43,734 nucleotides of DNA from Actinomycetes bacterium (lineage in GTDB: Bacteria > Actinomycetota > Actinomycetes > DATJPE01): NCBI GenBank assembly GCA_035506535.1, contig DATJPE010000058.1:1-43734 (forward strand), read 5' to 3'. The notes beneath the pieces were generated by a model, which saw nothing but the letters and a program-made list of their open reading frames with translations, was not told the DNA's origin and ran no database searches. Positions within the stretch are counted from its first letter, which is position 1. The number at the start of each line of letters is the position of its first letter. The position numbers and the translations under genes are program-made. Positions 8,373 to 15,166 of the stretch are shown here, piece by piece.

Positions 8373-8429
8373 GCCGCGGACCCGGCCGGGGCGTGTCGGC
8401 GAACCCTGGTGCCGGCCATCGGCGTTTCC

Positions 8430-8435
8430 TATAGT
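8430..8435 (+). promoter_or_regulatory. Candidate -10 element before the radical SAM gene
   Basis: TATAGT, close to the actinobacterial SigA -10 consensus, lies 45 bases before the ATG at 8481 in an otherwise GC-rich gap of 108 bases. No clear -35 box is present at the usual distance. It may give the radical SAM/acyltransferase pair its own transcription start. Confidence 0.4.
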
Positions 8436-8480
8436 GGACGCGCAGGCAGTACCCGGCCGTGTCACGCCCAAGGAGCCGTC

Positions 8481-9671
8481 ATGTCCGACACGTTAGACCG
8501 GCCAACAGATCTCGACCCCGCCATCGACCCCACCGAGCTCGCCTCGCTGCTCGCCCAGCTGCAGAGCGCCGGCCTGCGGGTGGTCGGCGACATCGGCGCT
8601 CGGACCGGCGGTGCCGGGCCCGCCGACGCGGGCATGCTGTGGATCGAGGGGGCGCCGGTCACCGTCCCGACCGCAGCCGACTACGTCGCCGACTCGCCGT
8701 ACTCCCTGCGACCGGAGGACGAGGGCTTCGGCGTCTACCACGGGCACACCAGGGTGGCCGGTGCCGAGCTGGCGCCGCGCCCGCGCTACTACGACCTGGA
8801 GACCGCGGACGGCATCCCGTACTGGAAGATCGCGCTGATGCACCTGGACTCCATGGCCAGCACGGTCCTGCAGACCTGCGCCTACTGGGGGACCTCGGAC
8901 CAGTGCACCTTCTGCGGCATCGGCCTCTCGCTCGCCGGCGGCCGGACCATCGCCAAGAAGACCCCGGCGATGCTGGCCGAGGTCTCAGTCGCCGCCCGCG
9001 ACCTGGACGGCGCGGTCGACGTGACCCTGACCACCGGCAGCACGGCGACGCCCGACCGTGGCGCCCTCTACGTCGGCAGATGCGCGGGCGCGGTCAAGGA
9101 GGCCTCCGGGCTGCCGGTGCAGGTCCAGTTCGAGCCGCCGTCGGACCTGTCGGTGATCGACGCCGTCCACGACCTCGGCGTCGACTCAGTGGGGATCCAC
9201 GTCGAGTCCTTCGACCCGCAGGTGCTGGCCCGGGTGGCACCCGGCAAGGCCCGCTGGGGGCTCGAGGCCTACTTCGCGGCCTGGGAGCACGCGGTTGGGG
9301 TGTTCGGCGAGGGCCAGGTGTCGACCTACGTGATCCTCGGGATGGGCGAAGACCCCGAGGTGACCGTGGCGGGCTGTCGCCGAGCCGTCGACCTCGGCGT
9401 CTACCCCTTCATCGTCCCGCTGCGACCGGTGCCCGGCAGCCTGATGGCCGATGCCCACCCGCCGACCCCGGACTACGTGGAGAGCATCTACCGACAGGTC
9501 GTCCCCGCCATGACGGCGCGCGGCCTGTCCGCCGCCAAGGTGCGCGCCGGCTGCGCCCGGTGCCAGGCCTGCTCGGGCATGGCCGCGGTCGAGCGCGCCC
9601 ACGGCGGCTTCGCGGGGCACACGGAAGGAGGCATCGCCGATGGCCGTCGCAGCCTCCCGCTCGCGTACTGA
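8481..9671 (+). CDS. Radical SAM protein, MSMEG_0568 type (NitD-like)
   Basis: The 396-residue radical SAM enzyme belongs to the group found in Nit1C clusters (NitD; MSMEG_0568). The cluster-binding motif is unusual: CAYWGTSDQCTFC, with C133, C142 and C145 (C-x8-C-x2-C). It is followed by the SAM-binding glycine-rich region LTTGSTATPDRG (183-194), QVQFEPP (214-220) and VILGMGED (284-291). A second cysteine group CARCQAC (C358, C361, C364) near the C-terminus could hold an auxiliary iron-sulfur cluster. The ATG at 8481 has an AAGGAG 5 bases upstream. The reaction is unknown; the family is linked genetically to cyanide or nitrile nitrogen use. It overlaps the next gene by 32 bases. Confidence 0.92.
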   Translation: MSDTLDRPTDLDPAIDPTELASLLAQLQSAGLRVVGDIGARTGGAGPADAGMLWIEGAPVTVPTAADYVADSPYSLRPEDEGFGVYHGHTRVAGAELAPRPRYYDLETADGIPYWKIALMHLDSMASTVLQTCAYWGTSDQCTFCGIGLSLAGGRTIAKKTPAMLAEVSVAARDLDGAVDVTLTTGSTATPDRGALYVGRCAGAVKEASGLPVQVQFEPPSDLSVIDAVHDLGVDSVGIHVESFDPQVLARVAPGKARWGLEAYFAAWEHAVGVFGEGQVSTYVILGMGEDPEVTVAGCRRAVDLGVYPFIVPLRPVPGSLMADAHPPTPDYVESIYRQVVPAMTARGLSAAKVRAGCARCQACSGMAAVERAHGGFAGHTEGGIADGRRSLPLAY

Positions 9672-10170
9672 GCCCCACGCACGGTCGGGCGGGGATGCTC
9701 CGGCCTCGTCCGCCCACGACCTGACCTGCCGCCTCGTGGGCGGCCCGAGCGAGCTCGCCACCCACCACCAGATCCGGGAAGCCGTGTTCGTCACCGAACA
9801 GGCACTGTTCAGCAGCACCGACCGGGACCTCGTCGACGACCGGGCCGAGACCCTCCACGTGCTGGGCTACGTCGACGGCGCACCGGTCGGCACCGTCCGG
9901 CTCTACCCGATCGCGCCGGAGCTGCCGGGCGAGGTGTTGTGGAAGGGTGACCGGCTCGCGGTGCTCGCGGCGTACCGGCAGGCCGGGCTCGGCGCACCCC
10001 TGGTCCGCTTCGCCGTGGCCGGCGCGACCCGGCTCGGCGGTGACCGGATGGTCGCCCACGTGCAGCTCGAGAACGTCGTATTCTTCCGCCGGCTGGGCTG
10101 GGACCCGGTCGGTGACCCGGCGCCCTACGTCGGCGTCGAGCACCAGAAGATGAGCATCGGACTCCGGTGA
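9640..10170 (+). CDS. GNAT-family acyltransferase, MSMEG_0567/Sll0786 type (NitE-like)
   Basis: The 176-residue protein has about 28 extra N-terminal residues before the GNAT fold begins at DLTCRLVGG. The block HHQIREAVFVTEQALF resembles the N-terminal helix of acyltransferases of the autoinducer-synthase/Sll0786 type. WKGDRLAVLAAYRQAGLGAPLVRFAV is the acyl-CoA pyrophosphate loop, and HVQLENVVFFRRLGW is the usual C-terminal motif B. A GGAAGGAG lies 9 bases before the ATG at 9640, inside the radical SAM gene. It follows the radical SAM gene as NitE follows NitD in Nit1C clusters. The acyl donor and acceptor are unknown. Confidence 0.88.
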   Translation: MAVAASRSRTEPHARSGGDAPASSAHDLTCRLVGGPSELATHHQIREAVFVTEQALFSSTDRDLVDDRAETLHVLGYVDGAPVGTVRLYPIAPELPGEVLWKGDRLAVLAAYRQAGLGAPLVRFAVAGATRLGGDRMVAHVQLENVVFFRRLGWDPVGDPAPYVGVEHQKMSIGLR

Positions 10171-10205
10171 CCGGCACCGGCGCGCCATCCGCGTCAGCCG
10201 ACCCG

Positions 10206-11165
10206 TCACGGGCGGAGCCGGGTGACCGCCTCCCGGGCGAGGTCGAAGACCGTGACGACCTCCTCGTCCCGGCGCAACCGCACCAAGCCGGTGGTGTCCA
10301 GCGTCCCCACCTGGGCCGCGGCCAGGTCCCGGTCATGGAACGCGGAGCAGCACTCCGCGACCCGCTCGGGCGCTGCCAGCACAAGGAACACGAGGCATGG
10401 GAAGCACCCCAGCCAGTCGGGCAGCGCGACGTCCACCGGCACTGGCAGCAGCGACAGGTCCACCTCGACGCCGAGTCTGGTGGGCTCGAGCAGCATCGCA
10501 AGGCTGCCCACCAGCCCCGCCATGCTGACGTCCTTCGCCGCCTGGGCCGCCCCGGAACGAGCCAGCGCCGGCAGGAGCCGGACGTCCCCGGCGAGGCGAC
10601 CCGCGCGCTCCTCGAAGGACGGGAAGAACGGGAAGTCGGAACGCAGCCGACCCCGCACACAGCCAGCAACCAGCAACGCCTGGCCCGGCGCCGCGCGGTT
10701 AGCCGAGAGGACGGCGTCCGCGCGGCCCAGCCCGAACGCCGCGAGGCTCGGCGGGCCGTCGCTCTCGGTCAGGTGCCCACCGACGATCGGCACGTCGTAG
10801 GCCTCCCCCGCCCACTTCAGCCCCTCGAGCGCCCGCCGAGTCACCTCTCGGGTGCCGACGAGGGTGTCGACGATGGCCAGCGGTCGCGCGCCCATCGCCG
10901 CCAGGTCGTTGACGTTGGCGAGCACGGCACCGATCCCCGCGCCGTAGGGGTCGGCAGCCACGAAGCCGGGCAACATCGCCTCACCCCCGACGACGAGGTT
11001 GCGTCCCTCGTCCTCGACGACCGCGCCGTCGTCACCAGGACCGCCCCACCAGTCGCCCGGGCCGAACACGTCGGCCACGACTCCGATGACCCGCTTTGCC
11101 TGCACTCCCGGCAGCTCACGCAGGTGGCGCGCCAGCCCGGCGAGATCGACGTCGTGCACGGTCAC
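10206..11165 (-). CDS. AIR-synthase-related protein, Sll0787 type (NitF-like)
   Basis: The 319-residue protein has a PurM-like ATP-binding fold like AIR synthase, selenophosphate synthase and HypE. GPGDDGAVV (43-51) gives the paired aspartates, followed by ANVNDLAAMGARPLAIVDTL (83-102) and VPIVGGHLT (125-133). The C-terminal domain has QAAKDVSMAGLVGSLAMLLEPT and ends LRRDEEVVTVFDLAREAV. It matches the Sll0787 component that follows the acyltransferase in Nit1C clusters. Here it is inverted, converging on that gene with only 35 bases between the stops. Start is GTG at 11165. It probably phosphorylates a carboxylate or amide group with ATP; the substrate is unknown. Confidence 0.88.
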   Translation of the reverse strand: MTVHDVDLAGLARHLRELPGVQAKRVIGVVADVFGPGDWWGGPGDDGAVVEDEGRNLVVGGEAMLPGFVAADPYGAGIGAVLANVNDLAAMGARPLAIVDTLVGTREVTRRALEGLKWAGEAYDVPIVGGHLTESDGPPSLAAFGLGRADAVLSANRAAPGQALLVAGCVRGRLRSDFPFFPSFEERAGRLAGDVRLLPALARSGAAQAAKDVSMAGLVGSLAMLLEPTRLGVEVDLSLLPVPVDVALPDWLGCFPCLVFLVLAAPERVAECCSAFHDRDLAAAQVGTLDTTGLVRLRRDEEVVTVFDLAREAVTRLRP

Positions 11166-11245
11166 TGGTCGCTCGTTTCGCGCAGGTCGTGGACGGTGGC
11201 AGGCTCGGGCGCACGCGCGGTCACCCTAACGAAGGAGCTGCAGCT

Positions 11246-12073
11246 GTGACCATGCAGCCCTCGGGCGCGACCGTCGGGGACACCACGCAGCCGGTACGCC
11301 CTGACCGGCCGTCCCTCCCCGGCTTCCTGGACCTGCCGGAGCGCACCGAGAAGCCGCGCGACCACGGGGTCTGCCACGTGCTCGACGGCGGGCTGTCCGT
11401 GGCCGAGGTCGAGCAACGGCTCGCGGCGGCGGGGCCGTACGTCGACATCTGGAAGTTCGGGTGGGGCACCGCGTACGTCGACCCGGCGGTCGTCGACAAG
11501 GTGGAGCTGCTGCGCGAGCACGGTGTCAAGGCCTGCACCGGCGGCACATTGCTGGAGATCGCCTGGCGCAAGGGCGCCGCCCACCGGCTCATGGAGTGGG
11601 CGGACGAGGTGGGGTTCGAATGCATGGAGGTGTCGTGCGGCTCGGTCCCGATCTCCCGTGACGTGAAGAGCCTGATGATCCAGACCGTCGCCAAGACGTT
11701 CACCGTGCTCGCCGAGGTGGGCAGCAAGGATGCCTCGGCCGAGGTCGATCCCAAGCAATGGGCGGCCGACGCCGCGGCCGACCGGGACGCCGGCGCCCAC
11801 TGGGTCGTGACCGAGGGACGCCAGAGCGGCACCGTCGGTCTGTTCAACGCCGACGGATCGGTCCGGTCATGGGTGGCCGACGCGGTCGTGGCCGCCGTGG
11901 GAGTGGAGACGGTGCTCTTCGAGGCGCCGCAGCGCGCCCAGCAAGCGTGGCTGATCAACCACTTCGGTGCCAACGTGAACCTCGGCAACATCGACCCCGC
12001 GGAGGTGCTCGGGGTGGAGTGCCTGCGACTTGGCCTCCGCTCCGACACGATCCGACCCGACGCCGGGCCATGA
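11246..12073 (+). CDS. Phosphosulfolactate synthase (ComA) family protein
   Basis: The 275-residue TIM-barrel protein is of the ComA/XcbB1 family, which adds sulfite to phosphoenolpyruvate to give phosphosulfolactate, the first step to coenzyme M. Family blocks are YVDIWKFGWGTA (65-76), KACTGGTLLE (95-104), FTVLAEVGSKD (152-162), TEGRQSGTVGLF (189-200), LFEAPQRAQQAWLI (224-237) and GANVNLGNI (241-249). One oddity: the block I recall as EISDGS reads EVSCGS (128-133). GAAGGAG at 11231-11237 sits 8 bases before the GTG at 11246; an ATG at 11252 is the alternative. First gene of a six-gene overlapping operon. Confidence 0.9.
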   Translation: MTMQPSGATVGDTTQPVRPDRPSLPGFLDLPERTEKPRDHGVCHVLDGGLSVAEVEQRLAAAGPYVDIWKFGWGTAYVDPAVVDKVELLREHGVKACTGGTLLEIAWRKGAAHRLMEWADEVGFECMEVSCGSVPISRDVKSLMIQTVAKTFTVLAEVGSKDASAEVDPKQWAADAAADRDAGAHWVVTEGRQSGTVGLFNADGSVRSWVADAVVAAVGVETVLFEAPQRAQQAWLINHFGANVNLGNIDPAEVLGVECLRLGLRSDTIRPDAGP

Positions 12074-12981
12074 TCCCCACCCAGTACCGCACCGTCGCGT
12101 TCACCGACGTCCCCGTGCCGCTCGACGAGGAGTCCCTGCGCGCCCACCTGCTGCTGCGGGCCGCCTACCGACGGACCCGGTACGTCGTCGCCCGCAACGG
12201 TTCCGAGGTCGCCGTCGTGGAGCTGGTCAAGGCTGCCGAGGAGGAGCTGTTCGAGCCGATCGTCGAGGTGCGGCTGCTCGCGGGACCCCGCGAGACGGTC
12301 CTGCTGGACCGCCCGGACGTCGACACCGCCGTTCCGAGCCAGCTCGCCCGGGTCGCCGAGGAGGTGCCGAACGCACGGTGCGTCGTGGTGCACGGGCGGT
12401 ACCAGCACGTCAACTTCGTGCTGGACCTCCACCCGAGGCGGGTGCACGTGCTCGACGTGGCTCCGCCGTGGCCGGCGAAGCTCGTCGACCAGGTGCACCG
12501 CGTGGCGGACACGGCCGAGGACCTGCCGGCGACCCTGGTCGTACCCGAGGTGATCGACCTGCAGGACCTGGTGTCGGCGGCGCCGCCGGCCGGCCACTAC
12601 CTGATGCCGTGCCGCGGCGGTGGGGTCGAGGTGCCCGGAGCGACGATCTCGTACCTCGACCAGGTGCCAACGGCGGTGCCCGGGTGGACCCTGGTCGGCT
12701 GCACGCGGTCCAGGCAGATCCACGATCACTTCTACCCGGAGCTCGCTGCCGGCCTCGACCAGATCGACATCTGCCCGCTCGAGCGCGCCCGGCTCACCGC
12801 GCAGCCCGGCGACGCCGTACGCCTCACGAAGTGCTGCCAGCTCGAGGACCACATCGAGACCCAGGACGACATCGTGGTGGTTCCGTGGGGATCCAGCTTC
12901 GAGCTGGTGCGCGAGGGGCTGTACGCGGCCTCCGACCTCGCCGCCGACCGCGACCGTGCCACCCGATCGGCGACGCCGTGA
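12070..12981 (+). CDS. Cysteine-rich protein of unknown function in the ComA operon (303 aa)
   Basis: I cannot assign this soluble 303-residue protein. Its most distinctive parts are CVVVHGRYQHVNFVLDL (104-120), VLDVAPPWPAKL (127-138), YLMPCRGGGVEVPGA (177-191), GCTRSRQIHDHFYPEL (210-225), DICPLERARLT (233-243) and RLTKCCQLEDH (251-261). The cysteines C181, C211, C235, C255 and C256 all fall in these motif-like stretches, suggesting a metal, Fe-S or persulfide site. It overlaps the ComA gene by ATGA and the next lyase by GTGA, so it is translationally coupled to the pathway. A thiolation or reduction role in making a thiol product is a plausible inference, not shown. Confidence 0.85.
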   Translation: MIPTQYRTVAFTDVPVPLDEESLRAHLLLRAAYRRTRYVVARNGSEVAVVELVKAAEEELFEPIVEVRLLAGPRETVLLDRPDVDTAVPSQLARVAEEVPNARCVVVHGRYQHVNFVLDLHPRRVHVLDVAPPWPAKLVDQVHRVADTAEDLPATLVVPEVIDLQDLVSAAPPAGHYLMPCRGGGVEVPGATISYLDQVPTAVPGWTLVGCTRSRQIHDHFYPELAAGLDQIDICPLERARLTAQPGDAVRLTKCCQLEDHIETQDDIVVVPWGSSFELVREGLYAASDLAADRDRATRSATP

Positions 12982-14180
12982 GCGCCCGGATCACCGACTC
13001 GCTCTCCTACGCCCACCTCTGGGGGACCGAGGAGGTCCGCGGTCTGCTCGAGGAGAGGGCCCGGCTGCAGGGTTGGCTCGACGTGCTGGCCGCGCTGGCG
13101 CGGGCCCAGGCGGCCGAGGGGCTGGTGACCGAGCGCGCCGCGGACCTGATCGCCACGCATGCCAGGGTCGAGCGGCTGGACCTCGAGCGCATCGCCGAGG
13201 GGACCCGGGCCACCGGGCATTCCACGCTCGGGCTGATCCAGGAGCTGCGCCGGGTGCTGCCGCTGGAGGCAGCCGAGGTGGTCTACCTCGGCGCCACGGT
13301 CCAGGACGTCACCGACACCTGGACCTCGTTGCTGATGCGCTCGGTCGGCGGGATCGTGTGGCGCGACCTGCGGGTCTTCGAGGCCGCGCTGCTGGCGCTG
13401 GCCGAGGCGCAGCGGGAGACCTTGATCGCCGGACGCACCCACGGACAACCCGGCGCGGCCGCCACCTTCGGGTGGAAGGTCGCGAGCTGGGCCGACGAGG
13501 TCCACCGCCACCTGGAACGGCTGCGCGAGGGGGCCCCGCGATGGCTGGTGGTCCAGCTCGGCGGCGGGATCGGCACCCTGGTCGCCTACGGCGAGCGTGG
13601 GCTCGGCGTGCGGCGCCGATTCGCCGAGCTGCTCGACCTGGGCGACCCCGGGATCTCCTGGCTCTCCGCCCGTGACCGCGGAGCGGAGTTCACGGGGGTG
13701 CTGACGCTGGTCGCCGGCACGCTGGCCCGGGTCGGCAACGAGGTCTACGAGCTGCAGCGTCCCGAGATCGGTGAACTGGCCGAGCCGCTCGCGGAGGCGA
13801 CCGTCGGCAGCATCACGATGCACCACAAGCGCAACCCCGAGATCAGCGAGCACCTGGACACCCTGGCCCGGCTGACCCGGGCCAACGCCGCAGTCATGTG
13901 GGAGTCGATGGTCGCCTCGCACGAGCGCGACGGCAGGGCCTGGAAGGCCGAATGGGTCGCGCTGCCGGAAGTTTGCCTGCTGACCACGACCGCGCTGAGC
14001 TTGGCGGTGCGGCTCGTCGAAGGGCTGGTCGTGGACCCCGACCGGATGCGGCAGAACCTCAGTGCTCACCTGTCCGGGACGCAGTACCCCGACGACCCCG
14101 GATCGGCAGTGCAGATGACCGACTTCGTGCTGGCCCGGGCCCGGGCCCGCCGCGCCCAGGAGCTGCCGACGTGGCAGTGA
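12978..14180 (+). CDS. Aspartase/fumarase-superfamily lyase (adenylosuccinate lyase-like)
   Basis: The 400-residue lyase shows the three conserved superfamily regions: TGHSTLGLI with GATVQDVTDT (79-87, 105-114), AGRTHGQPGAAATFGWK (151-167) and GSITMHHKRNPEISEHL (277-293). The last is the flexible loop holding the catalytic serine (S278). In most relatives this loop reads GSSxMPxKxNP; here HH replaces the proline region. The nearest architecture is adenylosuccinate lyase / carboxymuconate cycloisomerase. In bacterial coenzyme M synthesis, XcbC1 from this superfamily eliminates phosphate from phosphosulfolactate; this protein or the lyase at 15163 could do that. GTG at 12978 overlaps the upstream stop as GTGA. 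Confidence 0.9.
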   Translation: MSARITDSLSYAHLWGTEEVRGLLEERARLQGWLDVLAALARAQAAEGLVTERAADLIATHARVERLDLERIAEGTRATGHSTLGLIQELRRVLPLEAAEVVYLGATVQDVTDTWTSLLMRSVGGIVWRDLRVFEAALLALAEAQRETLIAGRTHGQPGAAATFGWKVASWADEVHRHLERLREGAPRWLVVQLGGGIGTLVAYGERGLGVRRRFAELLDLGDPGISWLSARDRGAEFTGVLTLVAGTLARVGNEVYELQRPEIGELAEPLAEATVGSITMHHKRNPEISEHLDTLARLTRANAAVMWESMVASHERDGRAWKAEWVALPEVCLLTTTALSLAVRLVEGLVVDPDRMRQNLSAHLSGTQYPDDPGSAVQMTDFVLARARARRAQELPTWQ

Positions 14181-15166
14181 CTGGACCACGGACCCTGGCC
14201 CGCGTCGAGCTGGCGCGACTGCCGACGCCCCTCCAGGAGGCGCCGCGGCTGGCCGCTGCGCTCGGTGTCGCCGGCCGGCTGCTCGTCAAGCGCGACGACC
14301 TGACCGGATTCGCGTTCGCCGGCAACAAGGCGCGGCCGCTGGAGATGATCCTCGCCGACGCGCGCCTGCACGACGCCGACGTGCTGGTCACCGGCGGTGC
14401 GCCGTCGTCGAACTTCTGCGCCGCCGCCGCAGCCGCGGCGCGCTGGGCGGGGATGCTCTGCGTGCTGGTCTACGCGGGCACCGCAGAGCCCGCCGGACCG
14501 GTGCACCCGAACCTGGCGGCGGCGCGGCACTGGGGAGCAGCCGTGCGGTGGAGCGGCAGCAGCGAGCGCGACTCCGTCGACGGCCGCCTCGATGTCGTCG
14601 CCGCCGAGCTCACCGGCACCGGGCGCACGCCGTACGTCGTGCCGCGCGGCGCTGCGAGCCCGCTCGGGGCCGTCGGGTTCCTGGCTGCCGCTCATGAGCT
14701 CGTCGACCAGCTCGAGGCGACCGGCCCGGATGTCCGTGGGAACGTCGCCGCGGTGATCGCTACCGGCTCCGGGGGGAGCACCGCCGGCCTCCTGGCCGCC
14801 ACCGGCGCGCAGCCACGGCTGCGCGTCCTGGGCGCCGCGGTGAGCCGCCCCCCCGACGAGACCACGCCACGGATCCGGTCCCTCGCCGAGGCCGCTGCCG
14901 GACTGGCCGGGGCACCGGCTCCGGACCACTCGCGCCTGCAGCTGATCGACGCCCGTGGACCCGGGCACGGCCTGCCGTCCGCCGAGGGCAGCGCCGCAGC
15001 CGATCTCGCGCTGCAGACCGAAGGGCTGGTCCTCGACCCCGCCTACACCGCCAAGGCGCTGGCCGCCCTGCCGGAGCTGCTCGGTGAGCGTCGCCGGGAC
15101 CCCGGTGCCTGCACGGTGTTCTGGCACACCGGTGGGCTTCTCGACAGCGTTGCGGAGTGGCTGTGA
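14177..15166 (+). CDS. PLP-dependent enzyme, D-cysteine desulfhydrase/ACC deaminase fold
   Basis: The 329-residue fold-type II PLP enzyme opens with LARLPTPLQEAPRLAAAL (12-29). LLVKRDDLTGFAFAGNKARPLE (35-56) carries the PLP lysine K51 in GNK. TGGAPSSNFCAAAAAAA (72-88) is the loop around the substrate carboxylate, and ATGSGGSTAGL (195-205) is the phosphate-binding turn. Relatives eliminate sulfide or ammonia from D-cysteine or ACC. In bacterial coenzyme M operons the PLP member (XcbE1) belongs to this fold. The GTGA overlap at 14177 matches the pattern of the operon; a GTG at 14171 is also in frame. Confidence 0.9.
   Translation: MTGPRTLARVELARLPTPLQEAPRLAAALGVAGRLLVKRDDLTGFAFAGNKARPLEMILADARLHDADVLVTGGAPSSNFCAAAAAAARWAGMLCVLVYAGTAEPAGPVHPNLAAARHWGAAVRWSGSSERDSVDGRLDVVAAELTGTGRTPYVVPRGAASPLGAVGFLAAAHELVDQLEATGPDVRGNVAAVIATGSGGSTAGLLAATGAQPRLRVLGAAVSRPPDETTPRIRSLAEAAAGLAGAPAPDHSRLQLIDARGPGHGLPSAEGSAAADLALQTEGLVLDPAYTAKALAALPELLGERRRDPGACTVFWHTGGLLDSVAEWL

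Noticed and set aside
10171-10205. Intrinsic terminator between the convergent acyltransferase and AIR-synthase-like genes
   Set aside because: The 35-base gap is GC-rich but has no stable stem followed by a U-run.
12030-12977. Upstream extension of the first lyase frame
   Set aside because: The translated extension is low-complexity arginine/glycine/proline and overlaps the 303-residue protein; homology starts only after the GTGA overlap at 12978.
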